DNA of 64,000 nucleotides, from contig NZ_CP113343.1 in NCBI RefSeq assembly GCF_026683955.1, positions 2,108,001-2,172,000 on the forward strand, written 5' to 3'. The stretch's first letter is position 1. The number at the start of each line of letters is the position of its first letter. Source of the stretch: Arthrobacter sp. MMS18-M83. Its GTDB lineage: Bacteria > Actinomycetota > Actinomycetes > Actinomycetales > Micrococcaceae. Shown in pieces: positions 46,193-55,156 of this stretch. Below the pieces are notes generated by a model, which worked only from the letters and a program-made list of their open reading frames with translations, did not search any database and had not been told where the DNA came from. The translations under genes were made by a program, and so were the position numbers.

Positions 46193-47713
46193 TCACAAGC
46201 CGCCAGCGAGTTTGTAGTAGGCGGCGTTCCAGGCGAGCTCCTTCTTGAACTGGCGGATGGTGGTGCCCTCGTCGATGGTGAGAAGTTCCGTCTGCGCGAT
46301 CTCGGCGAAGTCTTCGAAGACGTCCATGCCCAACTGCGTGGAGAGCACGGTGTGGTGCGCGGCACCGGCGGTGAGCCACGCGGCGGCGGAGGTGGCGAAG
46401 TCGGGCTTGGGCGACCACAGGGCACGGGCGACCGGGAGGTTGGGCAGCGGTTCGTCGAGGTCCACGACGTCGACGGCGTTCGCCACGAGGCGGAACCGGT
46501 CGCGCATGTCCGAGAGCGCGACGACGATGCCGGGCCCTGAGTCGGTGTCGAAGACCATGCGGACGGGGTCTTCCTTGCCGCCGATGCCCAGCGGGTGGAT
46601 CTCCACGCGCGGCTTGGTGGCGGTCAGGGAGGGGCAGACCTCGAGCATGTGCGCGCCGAGGATCTTCTCCTGCCCCGGGGTCAAGTGGTAGGTGTAGTCC
46701 TCCATGAGGGAGGCGCCTCCGGGCAGTCCGGCGCCCATGACCTTGGCGGCCCGGACCAGGATCGCGGTCTTCCAGTCGCCCTCGGCACCGAAGCCGTAGC
46801 CGTCGGCCATGAGCCGCTGCACGGCCATGCCGGGAAGCTGGCGCAGCGCTCCCAGGTCCTCGAACGACGTCGTGAACGCGGCCGAGCCGTTCGCCTCCAG
46901 GAAGGACCGCAGACCGAGTTCGATGCGGGCGCTGTAGCGCAGCGAGTCGTGCCGGGCACCGCTGGCGCGCAGTTCCGGTGCCACCTCGTAGAGACGCTCG
47001 TACTCGGCGACGAGGGCGCCGACGTCGGACTCCGGCGCGCCGTGCACGGCGTCGCCGAGCTCGTTGACGGACCAGGTGTTGACCGAGACGCCGAAGCGCA
47101 GCTCGGCTTCGGTCTTGTCCCCTTCGGTGACGGCGACGTTGCGCATGTTGTCCCCGAAACGCGTCAGCTTCAGGCACCTGACGGCAGCCCAGCCGGCGGC
47201 GGCGCGCTGCCAGACTCCGACCTGGCGGGTGACCTCGAGGTTGGAGACGTGCCCGACGACGGTCTTCCGCGGCACGCCGAGGCGGGATTGGATGTACCCG
47301 AATTCGCGGTCGCCGTGGGCTGCCTGGTTCAGGTTCATGAAATCGAAGTCGATGTCCGCCCACGGCAGGGCCACGTTCGCCTGCGTGTGCAGGTGCAGGA
47401 GGGGCTTGCGGAGCAGATCCAGTCCCTGGATCCACATCTTGGCCGGGCTGAAGGTGTGCATCCAGGCCGTCACGCCAATCACGGCATCATCGGAGTTCGC
47501 TTCGAGCGCGGTGCGGCGGATGGCGTCCGAGTCCGTGAGTACCGGCTTCCAGACGATCTTGACCGGAACATCGGAGGACGCGTTCAAGGCGGCGGCGATC
47601 TCCTGGGACTGCGCGGCGACCTGCTTGAGGACGTCTTCGCCGTACAGGTGCTGGCTGCCGGTGAGGAACCAGACTTCGTAATGTTCGAGGGAAGTGTTGT
47701 GGGCGTGTGGCAT
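46193..47713 (-). CDS. araA: L-arabinose isomerase
   Basis: A 506-residue protein starting after AAGGAG. The N-terminus [18 protein letters not shown] and the conserved [26 protein letters not shown] and [12 protein letters not shown] blocks are diagnostic of AraA. The enzyme interconverts L-arabinose and L-ribulose with a Mn2+-type metal bound by two Glu and two His. It is the last gene of araB-araD-araA under the LacI-type regulator at 50296. Confidence 0.96.
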   Translation of the reverse strand: MPHAHNTSLEHYEVWFLTGSQHLYGEDVLKQVAAQSQEIAAALNASSDVPVKIVWKPVLTDSDAIRRTALEANSDDAVIGVTAWMHTFSPAKMWIQGLDLLRKPLLHLHTQANVALPWADIDFDFMNLNQAAHGDREFGYIQSRLGVPRKTVVGHVSNLEVTRQVGVWQRAAAGWAAVRCLKLTRFGDNMRNVAVTEGDKTEAELRFGVSVNTWSVNELGDAVHGAPESDVGALVAEYERLYEVAPELRASGARHDSLRYSARIELGLRSFLEANGSAAFTTSFEDLGALRQLPGMAVQRLMADGYGFGAEGDWKTAILVRAAKVMGAGLPGGASLMEDYTYHLTPGQEKILGAHMLEVCPSLTATKPRVEIHPLGIGGKEDPVRMVFDTDSGPGIVVALSDMRDRFRLVANAVDVVDLDEPLPNLPVARALWSPKPDFATSAAAWLTAGAAHHTVLSTQLGMDVFEDFAEIAQTELLTIDEGTTIRQFKKELAWNAAYYKLAGGL

Positions 47714-47764
47714 GGGTTTCTCCTTGAGAAGTTCGTGGGTGCCGCGGGTTAGCGGCAGGCCGTG

Positions 47765-48469
47765 TTACCGGCCGTAGACGTTCTGGTACCGGTCGTAGAG
47801 GGATTCGATCTGGCCCGCGTCGATGGGCAGCGGTTCACCGAGCTGCCGGGAAATGTGGACCGTGCGGGCCACTTCCTCGCACATGACGGCGGCCTTGACG
47901 GCGGAGCGGGCGTCCTTGCCGATGGTGAACGGGCCGTGATTCTGCATCAGGACCGCCGGTGAATGGGAAGCCCGGAGCGTTTCCACGATGCCGCGGCCGA
48001 TCGAATCGTCTCCGATCAGCGCGAACGGGCCCACCGGAATGGTGCCGCCGAATTCGTCGCCCATCATGGTCAGCACGCACGGGATCGGCTCCCCGCGCGC
48101 GGCCCAGGCCGTGGCATAGGTGGAGTGCGTGTGGACCACTCCGCCGACGTCGGGCATGTTTCGGTACACGTAGGCGTGCGCGGCGGTGTCCGACGACGGC
48201 GAAAGGTCCGGATTGCCCCACTCCACGATTTCCTGACCGGTGCAGATTGCTTTGACCGGAGTGCCGTAGAGATCAGTGACCACCATGAGGTCTGGCGCGA
48301 GCTCGTCGTAGGAAACCCCCGAGGGTTTGATGACCATCAAGTCATGCCCCGGGACGCGGGCCGAGACATTGCCCGCGGTCCAGACCACCAGCTCATAACG
48401 GGTCAGTTCGGCATGTAGCGCGCACACCTCGGCCCGGATCCGGGCAATGGCGTCCAGCAACGCGCTCAT
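47765..48469 (-). CDS. araD: L-ribulose-5-phosphate 4-epimerase
   Basis: A 234-residue class II aldolase-fold enzyme. Zinc ligands are in VVHTHSTYATAWAARG, the phosphate-binding region is TAGNVSAR and KPSGVSYDEL, and NHGPFTIG is near the end. It converts L-ribulose 5-phosphate to D-xylulose 5-phosphate, feeding the pentose phosphate pathway. The start overlaps the araB stop (ATGA), and 51 bp separate it from araA. Confidence 0.95.
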   Translation of the reverse strand: MSALLDAIARIRAEVCALHAELTRYELVVWTAGNVSARVPGHDLMVIKPSGVSYDELAPDLMVVTDLYGTPVKAICTGQEIVEWGNPDLSPSSDTAAHAYVYRNMPDVGGVVHTHSTYATAWAARGEPIPCVLTMMGDEFGGTIPVGPFALIGDDSIGRGIVETLRASHSPAVLMQNHGPFTIGKDARSAVKAAVMCEEVARTVHISRQLGEPLPIDAGQIESLYDRYQNVYGR

Positions 48470-50196
48470 GCGGAAACCCCTGCCGTGAGTACTGGTTCCG
48501 AAGCAACGGGTCCAACGGCGTTCCGCTGGATCTTCTTGAGCCGGTGCATGACCTCGTTCGCTCCCCTGCCGAAGTAATCGTGAAGGGTCCGGTATTCGCG
48601 GAACAGCTCTTCGTAGGCGGCGACGTTTTCCGGGATCGGCGTGAAGACGGCGCCCGGTTCGGACCCCATGGCAGCCGCGGCCTCCCGGATATCCGGGTAC
48701 TCCCCCGCAGCGACCGCGGCGTGGATGGCCGAACCCAGCGCGGGACCCTGGGTGGAGCCGATGGTGGAGAGCGGCAGGCCCGTGATGTCGGCGTAGATCT
48801 GCATCAGCAGCTTGTTCTTGAGCAGTCCTCCGGCAACGATGAATTCCTTCACCGGGACCCCGGAGTCCCGGAAGGCGTCCACAATGGTGCGGGTGCCGAA
48901 GGCCGTGGCCTCCAGGAGCGCCCGGTAGATGTCCTCCGGGCGCGTTGCCAGCGTCTGGCCCACGATCACGCCGGACAGCTCATGGTCCACCAGGACCGAG
49001 CGGTTGCCCGAGTGCCAGTCCAGGGCGATGAGCCCGTGCTCACCGATCGCCTGGCGGGAGGCGAGCTCGGTGAGGTATTCATGGATGCCGAGCCTCTGCA
49101 GGGCTGCGGCCTCGTGGTATTCGGGCGGGACGCCGTACCGGGTGAACCAGCCGAAGATGTCGCCCACCCCGGATTGGCCGGCCTCATAACCCCAGAGCCC
49201 GTCCACGATCCCGCCGTCGACCACACCGCACATGCCCGGCACCTCACGCAGGACGTCCGCGTTCATGACATGGCAGGTGGAGGTGCCCATGATGGCGACG
49301 AGCTGTCCCGGTTCCACGGCGCGGGCCGCCGGCGCAGTGACGTGGGCGTCCACGTTCCCGACCGCAACGGCGATGCCCTCACGCAGGCCGGTCCAGGCGG
49401 CGGCTTCGGCCGTGAGGTATCCGGCGGCGTTGCCCAGCCGGCCGATGGTGTGTTCGAGCTTGCTGCCCACGAAGTCCTTGAAGTCCGGGTTCAGGGCGGC
49501 CAGGAATTCCGTGGACGGGTAGGCGCCGTCCTGGTAGATGCCCTTGTAACCCGCGGTGCAGGCGTTCCGCACGTAGTTTCCGCACAGCTGCCAGACGATC
49601 CAGTCCGCAGCTTCCACCCAGTGGTCCATCGCCGCGTACGCTTCCGGGTCCTCCTCAAGGAGCTGGAGCCCCTTGGCGAATTCCCATTCAGAGGAAATCA
49701 GCCCGCCGTAGCGCGGCAGCCACGTCTCGCCGCGCTCGGCGGCCAGTGCATTGACGCGGTCCGCCTGCCCCTGGGCCGCGTGGTGGCGCCATAGCTTCAC
49801 ATAGGCGTGCGGCCGGTTGGCGAAACCGGGGAGTTCGCTCAGCGGCGTGCCGTCGGCCTTCACCGGCACCATGGTGCAGGCCGTGAAGTCGGTGGCGATC
49901 CCGACGACGGCGGCCGGATCGATCCCGGCGTCGCGCACTGCTGCTGGGACCGCGTGACGCAGCACCTCCCGGTAGTCCTCTGGCACCTGAAGTGCCCATT
50001 CCCCCGGAAGCCGCGTGGCGCTGTCGCCCGCCAGATCGGCCGGCAATGCCTCCGTGATGACTGCGTGCGGGTAGTCGAACACGCCGCTTCCCAGCTCTTT
50101 GCCGTCCCTGACCCGCACCACCACGGCCCTGCCGGAAAGGGTGCCGTAGTCCACGCCGATGACGCAGTGTTCGTTGCCGTCTGCTGTGACGTCCAT
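48466..50196 (-). CDS. araB: Ribulokinase
   Basis: A 576-residue FGGY-family kinase. The start CVIGVDYGTLSGRAVVV is the ATP-phosphate loop, IATDFTACTMVPV and YKGIYQD follow, and the C-terminal ATPase block FIVAGGLLKNKLLMQIYAD is intact. It phosphorylates L-ribulose in the cytoplasm. GGAGG precedes the ATG. It is the first gene of araBDA, with a LacI-type operator 44 bp upstream. Confidence 0.95.
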   Translation of the reverse strand: MDVTADGNEHCVIGVDYGTLSGRAVVVRVRDGKELGSGVFDYPHAVITEALPADLAGDSATRLPGEWALQVPEDYREVLRHAVPAAVRDAGIDPAAVVGIATDFTACTMVPVKADGTPLSELPGFANRPHAYVKLWRHHAAQGQADRVNALAAERGETWLPRYGGLISSEWEFAKGLQLLEEDPEAYAAMDHWVEAADWIVWQLCGNYVRNACTAGYKGIYQDGAYPSTEFLAALNPDFKDFVGSKLEHTIGRLGNAAGYLTAEAAAWTGLREGIAVAVGNVDAHVTAPAARAVEPGQLVAIMGTSTCHVMNADVLREVPGMCGVVDGGIVDGLWGYEAGQSGVGDIFGWFTRYGVPPEYHEAAALQRLGIHEYLTELASRQAIGEHGLIALDWHSGNRSVLVDHELSGVIVGQTLATRPEDIYRALLEATAFGTRTIVDAFRDSGVPVKEFIVAGGLLKNKLLMQIYADITGLPLSTIGSTQGPALGSAIHAAVAAGEYPDIREAAAAMGSEPGAVFTPIPENVAAYEELFREYRTLHDYFGRGANEVMHRLKKIQRNAVGPVASEPVLTAGVSA

Positions 50197-50239
50197 GAAA
50201 GTCCTCCAATAGCGTGCCGGCTTCTTAGCGGCTCGTTAA

Positions 50240-50255
50240 TTGTGAGCGCTAACAA
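50240..50255. promoter_or_regulatory. LacI-type operator upstream of araB
   Basis: TTGTGAGCGCTAACAA is a near-perfect palindrome around the central CG-type AGCGCT core that LacI/GalR proteins contact. It sits between araB and the LacI-family gene at 50296, and probably represses both. Confidence 0.75.
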
Positions 50256-50295
50256 GAGGTCTGTCAAGGAATGCGTGTACAGCCATCCGCGGGGG

Positions 50296-51309
50296 CTAGG
50301 GTAGGGGCGAGGTACTGGCCCGGACCACAAGCTCGGGATCAACCACGATGGTGCTGCTTGCCGCGCCATCCTCGATCTGCTTCCGCATCATGTCCATGCA
50401 GCGCCTCCCGAGCTCCTCAAAGTCCTGCCGCACAGTGGTGAGCGGCGGGGTGAAGTAGGCGGCTTCCGGCTGGTCGTCGAAGCCAACCAGCGACACGTCC
50501 TGGGGCACCCGGACGCCGGCCTCGTTGAATGCTCGCAGCAAGCCAAGCGCCATTTGGTCGTTTCCCACAAACACCGCCGTGGCTGTACGCTTTGCGGCAA
50601 GTTTCTGGCCCATCCGGTAGCCGCTGGCGGCGCTCCAGTCGCCTTCGAGTAGAAGGTCGTCGGCCAGGCCAGCCGCCGCCAATTCCTCACGCCAGCCCTC
50701 AGCTCTCGCCGCGGCGTCAATCCAGTCCCGCGGGCCCGAAATATGGCCGATCCGCCTGTGGCCCTGGCTGACCAGGTGGGCCACGGCCACCCGCGCCCCC
50801 CGCTTCTGATCCACCATGGCCCCGCTGAAGCGACCATGACTACCGGCCCCCACCACAACCACGGGCACATCCAGATTCAGCCCTTCCAGAGTCTGGACCG
50901 TTCCGTCATGAGGGACGATCACGATGATCCCGTCGGCACCCTGGTCGGTGAAGTAGCGGACGGCATCTGCGACGGAGTTCGCTCCCGATTCCTTCAGGGC
51001 CGCGATGCTCACAAAGTAACCGGCTTCGCGGGCAGCCTGTTGCACGCCGAGCAGCGTATTGGCCGGGCCATACTGGGCGAGCTCGGTCCCCAGGACGCCG
51101 ATGACCTGGGACCTCCGGGTCACCAGAGACCGGGCAGCGGTATTGCGCCGGTAGCCGAGTTCGGCAATTGCGGCTTCGACGCGTTCGCGAGTTGATTTGC
51201 TGACGTTGGGGTGGTTGTTGACCACCCGCGAGACGGTCTGGTGCGAAACTCCGGCGTGCGCGGCAACGTCCTCCAGGCGCGGCGGACGTCTTTCGATATC
51301 GTTCCCCAT
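50296..51309 (-). CDS. LacI-family regulator of the arabinose operon
   Basis: A 337-residue regulator. The N-terminal HTH and hinge helix are RLEDVAAHAGVSHQTVSRVV and the following YRRNTAARSLVTRRS. The periplasmic-binding-type core has VFVGNDQMALGLLRAFNEAG and VSLVGFDDQPEAAYF. It is encoded on the same strand, directly upstream of araBDA, and a palindromic operator lies between. L-arabinose is the likely inducer, by context. The functional analogue in other bacteria is AraR. Confidence 0.9.
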   Translation of the reverse strand: MGNDIERRPPRLEDVAAHAGVSHQTVSRVVNNHPNVSKSTRERVEAAIAELGYRRNTAARSLVTRRSQVIGVLGTELAQYGPANTLLGVQQAAREAGYFVSIAALKESGANSVADAVRYFTDQGADGIIVIVPHDGTVQTLEGLNLDVPVVVVGAGSHGRFSGAMVDQKRGARVAVAHLVSQGHRRIGHISGPRDWIDAAARAEGWREELAAAGLADDLLLEGDWSAASGYRMGQKLAAKRTATAVFVGNDQMALGLLRAFNEAGVRVPQDVSLVGFDDQPEAAYFTPPLTTVRQDFEELGRRCMDMMRKQIEDGAASSTIVVDPELVVRASTSPLP

Positions 51310-51513
51310 GAGGCACCTTTCAAAGGCAATGTATTGTCCAACATCCTATGGCCAGCCGGACGGCGTCATGCCCAGGTCAAACCGGGGTTTTGGGATCAAC
51401 GACAGTCAGTGAATTGTCATTGTTTGTCGCTGATTAAGGTGAGTTAAAGGTAAGTCGGCGCCTTGTGCCCCACCGCACCAAGGCACGATGGGGACCTTTC
51501 GCCGTATCACTGC

Positions 51514-51750
51514 TCAGCAGTTGAGGCAGGGCTTGCTGTTCATGGCGGGAGCGATCGTCACCGCAGCGGCAGCCGCGGCCTCGGGCGCCTGACCGGTCAG
51601 TGTGCCGCGAACGGTAGCGAAGGAGTGGGCCGGCAGGCGAAGTACCAGCTGGCCGTCGCGTTCCTTCACGGCCAGCGGGCGGGGTGCGACGGCGTAGGGG
51701 TGGGCCGGCGCGTTGAACGCTGCGACGCAAGAAGGTCCGGCGGCATCCGC
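51514..51750 (-). pseudogene. 3' remnant, possibly of an alpha-L-arabinofuranosidase
   Basis: A frame of roughly 75 codons ends at a TGA at 51514 and has no start. It reads APAHPYAVAPRPLAVKERDG, LVLRLPAHSFATVRG, and a low-complexity tail ending KPCLNC. The pattern of a beta-sandwich with LPAHSFATV near the C-terminus is that of GH51-type arabinofuranosidases, which would fit beside the arabinose operon. It is cut off upstream by a stop codon close to a lower-GC segment, so an insertion or deletion removed the rest. The family call is tentative. Confidence 0.4.
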
Positions 51751-51904
51751 TCATGGTTTTCAGAATCAACCTGCAGGAACGGTGAATGGTCAAAATAGTT
51801 CTCTTCTGGTATTGACAAGAAAAGTTACCGAGGAGCAGACTTTGTTTGCCGCGGTGAAAATAATCAGAATCAGTCACAACTGGAATTCATCATTTACGGG
51901 GGAA

Positions 51905-52405
51905 ATGATTACGTGGCATTCTAATCGAAAAGCGCGTTCGGGCGGCTTCCGTTTGAAGCTCAGCCGGCGTTTCAGCGTTGCTCTCTTGGTCGGCCTTCTG
52001 ATTGGAACCGGCGCCGGTATTGCGCAGGCATCCACGGTGTATGGAAGCCTCGGATACCTCTGGTCGGACGGGATAGAGTACGAGAACCAGGCGACGGCGG
52101 AAAACGACAATTGGCCTGGTTATGTGGATACGTGGATTTATACGGCTGATGGCCATTACGCTCCGATGGGTTATCTTGGCGCCGATGCCCGCTCGTTCCT
52201 TGACGATGGGACCACCAATCCGCCCATGTGCGCAGATCACGGGTACCATTACAACACCTCTAGCACCCCGCAATTTAACGATGACCTATTGATCCCCTGC
52301 GGGCTGGGTTATTACTTTAGTTGGGGAGTTACCGCCACCTATAACGGTAACGGCTACGACTACTATTACACGAACAAATCGCCAAATATTTACGCGGGGG
52401 GATGA
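51905..52405 (+). CDS. Secreted protein of unknown function, first of a pair
   Basis: The ATG at 51905 follows GGGGGAA and gives 166 residues. A basic N-terminus and hydrophobic segment (RFSVALLVGLLIGTGAGIA) end in a typical AQAS cleavage site. The mature part is rich in Tyr, Gly, Asp and Asn with aromatic clusters (SLGYLWSDG, NGYDYYYTNKS) and two Cys about 40 residues apart that could form a disulfide. No family is recognised. GC content and codon use are visibly lower than in neighbours, and the gene lies in a decayed patch, which suggests horizontal acquisition. Its stop overlaps the next gene. Confidence 0.65.
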   Translation: MITWHSNRKARSGGFRLKLSRRFSVALLVGLLIGTGAGIAQASTVYGSLGYLWSDGIEYENQATAENDNWPGYVDTWIYTADGHYAPMGYLGADARSFLDDGTTNPPMCADHGYHYNTSSTPQFNDDLLIPCGLGYYFSWGVTATYNGNGYDYYYTNKSPNIYAGG

Positions 52406-52863
52406 TGTCAATGTCACTAAAGTCCATGATTGCGATTGCCTCTGTCGTCGTGGCCGGAGGGCTCGGGGGATTCGGAATATCGTCAGCGGTAGCAGCGTCA
52501 GCTACAGGGACCAGTTCGAACCAGGGAGGTGTCCAGGTGACGCACTCGTACTCGAAGAACGCCAGAGGCGAAACTTACGGGTCGGCAATCCACTCGACCC
52601 GGCCGGGAGATGAACCTGACCTCATTGCAGCTATAGGAGAGGACCACAAGACGCGGGGGTACGTGCGGAAAACTGACCTGGAATCCCGAGCTATGCCGAA
52701 GTCTCCGGCGGAGGTGGCAGCGCGGGTTGCATCCGGTCAGGCCGGCCGCGTCGGCGACAAGGAGGTCCCCCTCTATGCCGAAGACGGCGTGACCGTCGTC
52801 GGATCCTTCATCGTCAAGGGCTGGAGTGCTGGCCCAAGCGATGTAACCCCTCCACAAAAGTAG
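52402..52863 (+). CDS. Secreted or lipid-free exported protein with YVRKTDLE/PLYAEDG motifs, second of a pair
   Basis: The first ATG overlaps the previous stop (ATGA); product 153 residues. A signal peptide (IAIASVVVAGGLGGFGISSA) is followed by a Ser/Gly-rich stretch, then YVRKTDLES, PKSPAEVAARV and VPLYAEDGVTVVGSFIV. The motif set GYVRxxDLE and PVYxxDGxTVxGxF recurs in small actinobacterial exported proteins of unknown role. Tight coupling with the upstream secreted protein implies that they work together, perhaps one protecting or anchoring the other. A strong terminator follows. Confidence 0.65.
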   Translation: MMSMSLKSMIAIASVVVAGGLGGFGISSAVAASATGTSSNQGGVQVTHSYSKNARGETYGSAIHSTRPGDEPDLIAAIGEDHKTRGYVRKTDLESRAMPKSPAEVAARVASGQAGRVGDKEVPLYAEDGVTVVGSFIVKGWSAGPSDVTPPQK

Positions 52864-52909
52864 GAAGATTCATCTAGGGCCACCGCCCAAGCGATTCAAT
52901 CTCCTGCTG

Positions 52910-52945
52910 ATAGGACCCCCACGATTTCGCGGGGGTCCTATTTCT
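52910..52945 (+). terminator. Rho-independent terminator after the secreted pair
   Basis: ATAGGACCCCC (52910-52920) pairs with GGGGGTCCTAT, separated by ACGATTTCGC, and is followed by TTTCT. It ends the two-gene secreted operon. Confidence 0.85.
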
Positions 52946-53030
52946 CGACCGGGAGAACATGTCGTAGACATGTCCACGACGTGGCAGCATCGACAAACAG
53001 CCATGTTGCCACCTGAACCCCCGATAATGA

Positions 53031-53262
53031 GGGAGGCGGCGACGTTCTCGGCCATCTCCCGCCACACCGTGGCACGGAGGAAAAGCGTCTCGCTATCTTT
53101 CCACTCATTAGAGGCCGGATCGAACGTACGAGGTGTGGAGGCGACCGTGAAGTTCGCGACGGGAGTACCTTCAGTTTTCCCGAACCCACGGGAAACCGGG
53201 GTGAACCGCAGTTCCGGGTCGGTGGTGAGGTTGCCTATGACTGTGATGGTGGTTTCGCCGGT
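53031..53262 (-). pseudogene. Single-stranded DNA-binding protein (SSB) fragment
   Basis: A startless frame reads [20 protein letters not shown], then [21 protein letters not shown], then [21 protein letters not shown], the OB-fold N-terminal half of a plasmid-type actinobacterial SSB. Homology is lost after that, where a conserved RVIV-type strand should follow, and the Met start is absent. A roughly 10-residue insert ([10 protein letters not shown]) interrupts the usual loop. It abuts the remnant at 53262-53506 with no gap. Confidence 0.7.
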
Positions 53263-53506
53263 CCCTTGGCCAGGGTGTGCGTGAACCTACGCTTATGCTT
53301 ATCCGGCATGGGGAGCTGAACCTTACCTGGCGGCCTCTGGCAACGAAAGCGATGACTGCCCTGTCTTCGATCCAGCCGTACATGAACCTCGTCGCGCCGT
53401 ACCTGATGAGGATCCGTTCAATCTCAACCCCCGACGCGGCGCTGTCAACACTGGTGGACTGTGCAGATCTCCGGGGCGCCATCGATTCCTGCCTTTCCTT
53501 GCTCAA
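53262..53506 (-). pseudogene. Broken phage/plasmid-type hypothetical gene
   Basis: The frame from 53506 has VEIERILIRYGATRFMYGWI and DRAVIAFVARGRQVRF, which resembles a small protein common in phages and integrated plasmids of actinobacteria. At about 53315 the frame shifts by one base and continues as [18 protein letters not shown], completing the expected strand. The end is then replaced by SSB sequence. The gene is frameshifted and truncated. Confidence 0.55.
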
Positions 53507-53512
53507 GACCTA

Positions 53513-53928
53513 GAACTCCGCCACCGACCTGTCCTTGGGCTCCAATGCCTTGTTCACGATGAGTTCGTCGCCGTCGCTGGCTCGGAGACGGGTAACCCGC
53601 GGGGGACGGCCACCGGCTCTACCGGAACGCGCCCCGGAGGCGCCCGCGCGTCTATCATCCGGGGCCCAAAGCAAGACTCATGACACCCTTATTCGAAAAT
53701 ATGTTCGAATAAGGGTCGGGCCTCCCCCACCGACGGTTTCACGACTCCACCGCGTTGCATCTACTGACCGGCCACCCCAGGTTCGGCCTACCGCCTATGT
53801 GTTAGGCAGGGATCCTTGTCAGGTACCCGCCCCATCTGGCTAAGACCCGGCTTTGGCTCCGGTCTCGGAGAATATTCTTGAAGGCGCCGGTTCGTGATTC
53901 TATCCTTGCGGGCATCATTGGCTGGCGG
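53513..53928. other. Gene-poor stretch with the tail of a decayed gene
   Basis: On the minus strand the first ~110 bp encode a startless tail (RPPRVTRLRASDGDELIVNK, then ALEPKDRSVAEF) ending at a TAG at 53510, only 4 bp before the next remnant. The rest holds a long palindrome (53685-53716) and no convincing gene on either strand. It looks like debris of a mobile element. Confidence 0.5.
53685..53716. promoter_or_regulatory. Long perfect palindrome with an SOS-box-like core
   Basis: ACCCTTATTCGAA (53685-53697) and TTCGAATAAGGGT (53704-53716) are perfect inverted arms around AATATG. On the minus strand the centre reads CGAACATATTTTCG, which differs from the actinobacterial LexA consensus CGAAC-N4-GTTCG by one position. 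It lies upstream of the decayed minus-strand genes and could have made them damage-inducible. A terminator role is less likely since no T run follows. Confidence 0.5.
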
Positions 53929-54189
53929 CTAGCGGACTTCCAGGGTTGGCGGGATCCTGGTGACCACCGGGTTGTCAGCGTCGCAGATCATGATTCTGCC
54001 CATGCCGGCATCTTGGATCAGCCAGAAGACGCTTCGGTCGTAGGCGATCATGTCGATCCTTCCAGACAGAACGTTGGCGTTGTTGCAACACACTTTGACG
54101 GTGTCGTGGCGGGAGAGTTGGGACCAGTCCGGGAGCGGTGCTGGCAGTTGGGCCTCGTTGTGGGAGGGGCTTTCGGGGATTGTTTGCAT
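53929..54189 (-). CDS. Small hypothetical protein of plasmid/island type
   Basis: An 86-residue soluble protein with LPDWSQLSRHDTVKVCCNNA and VLSGRIDMIAYDRSVFWLIQ, a pattern of alternating strands that suggests a small beta-barrel. Similar short proteins are seen in actinobacterial plasmids and integrative elements. I infer no function. AGGA lies about 10 bases before the ATG. It is followed on the minus strand by remnants only. Confidence 0.5.
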   Translation of the reverse strand: MQTIPESPSHNEAQLPAPLPDWSQLSRHDTVKVCCNNANVLSGRIDMIAYDRSVFWLIQDAGMGRIMICDADNPVVTRIPPTLEVR

Positions 54190-54348
54190 TGTTCATGGTC
54201 CTGGTCGAGGTGGGGGTGGGGTTAGTGATTTCTTGCCTGGCCAGCAGCGATGATCCGCCAGGCTGCGGGTGTCTTGTGGCTTTGGTCGGCCGGGACACCG
54301 GTTGCGAGTGCGCTGCCCCGGCCGGGTCGGTGGGATGTGTGGCTGTGC

Positions 54349-54498
54349 TCAGTCGGTTTCCGGCAGGGTGCAGAACACGCAGGCGTCGTCGCAGGTGAGC
54401 GTGTTGGTTTCGCGGGACGTGTCCGACTCGCCTTGGAGCCGTGTCTGGGCCTGGGCCGTGACAGCCGCGCGGGTGTCTTCATAGGTCGGGGATTTCAT
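54349..54498 (-). CDS. Short hypothetical protein with CDDACVFC motif
   Basis: The ATG at 54498 gives 49 residues, with a GGGG ribosome-site-like stretch upstream. The end reads TCDDACVFCTLPETD, in which two closely spaced Cys could bind a metal or form a disulfide. No family is recognised. It is between the GntR gene and the 53929 orphan, on the same strand, and may be part of the same mobile element. Confidence 0.4.
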   Translation of the reverse strand: MKSPTYEDTRAAVTAQAQTRLQGESDTSRETNTLTCDDACVFCTLPETD

Positions 54499-54596
54499 GG
54501 TCCAAGCCCCTTTTCTCGCTAATTGTGTGTGGGTTGCCTTTGAGATACGGCAGGATTCCGGGCCGGACCGCCCGTCAAGGTCTCGGGGCCTCGAAG

Positions 54597-54905
54597 CTAC
54601 CGGATGACCGTGCCGGCATGCCGTTGGCGGTGGAGCACTCCCTTGCGTTCGAGGTAGGCCCATGCGTTGCGAACGGTCCCGATGGCGACGTTCAGTTCCC
54701 GGGCCATGTCCTTCTCCGGGAGCAGCCTGGTTCCGTGGGCGATCGCTCCTGTTGCAACGGCTTGCTCGAGACTTTGAGCGAGCTGGTAGTAGAGCGGTTC
54801 CGGTCCGCAACGCTTGAGACGCAGCACCTGCGAGTATGGAGCGGGGGCCGGCGGCGCTCCCGTGGTGAGGGCGCCAGCGGCAGTGTGCGATCGGTCAGCG
54901 TTCAT
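54597..54905 (-). CDS. Short GntR-family regulator (DNA-binding domain only)
   Basis: The ATG at 54905 has GGAGG-like CCTGCGATG context and gives 102 residues. Residues about 33-100 are the GntR winged helix (YYQLAQSLEQAVATGAI, LPEKDMARELNVAIGTVRNA). There is no effector domain. Such short GntR proteins resemble KorSA-type regulators of integrating plasmids, in line with the SSB fragment nearby. The 250 bp upstream show no gene. Confidence 0.75.
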   Translation of the reverse strand: MNADRSHTAAGALTTGAPPAPAPYSQVLRLKRCGPEPLYYQLAQSLEQAVATGAIAHGTRLLPEKDMARELNVAIGTVRNAWAYLERKGVLHRQRHAGTVIR

Positions 54906-55156
54906 CGCAGGAGGTTTGCTGGGCTTCTGCTGTAAAGGGGAGGCTGTGGACTGCGCAGCTGCCCAGGTGCGTGCGGGCCCGGGGGAGAAAGCCCGTTGGT
55001 CCGAATTCCGTGGCACGGATTCCGGGATCCTTCATGTCCTGGAAAACCCGTTCGGGCGGGAGCTGGTAGCCCCGGTTTTCCGTCTCGCATGCACCCCAAG
55101 ATATGGGCGCTGCCACGAGCTGGGCGGTTATGGAGGAAGCCCCTCTGACCAGCATT

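Noticed and set aside
46173..47435. A 420-codon open frame rich in Arg, Pro and Gly inside araA
   Set aside because: It is a shifted-frame shadow of the araA gene on the same strand: composition is Arg/Pro-biased, there are no domain motifs, and araA is certain.
54222..54482. An 86-codon Arg/Pro-rich minus-strand frame
   Set aside because: It overlaps the better supported 49-residue frame, has shadow-like composition and no ribosome site.
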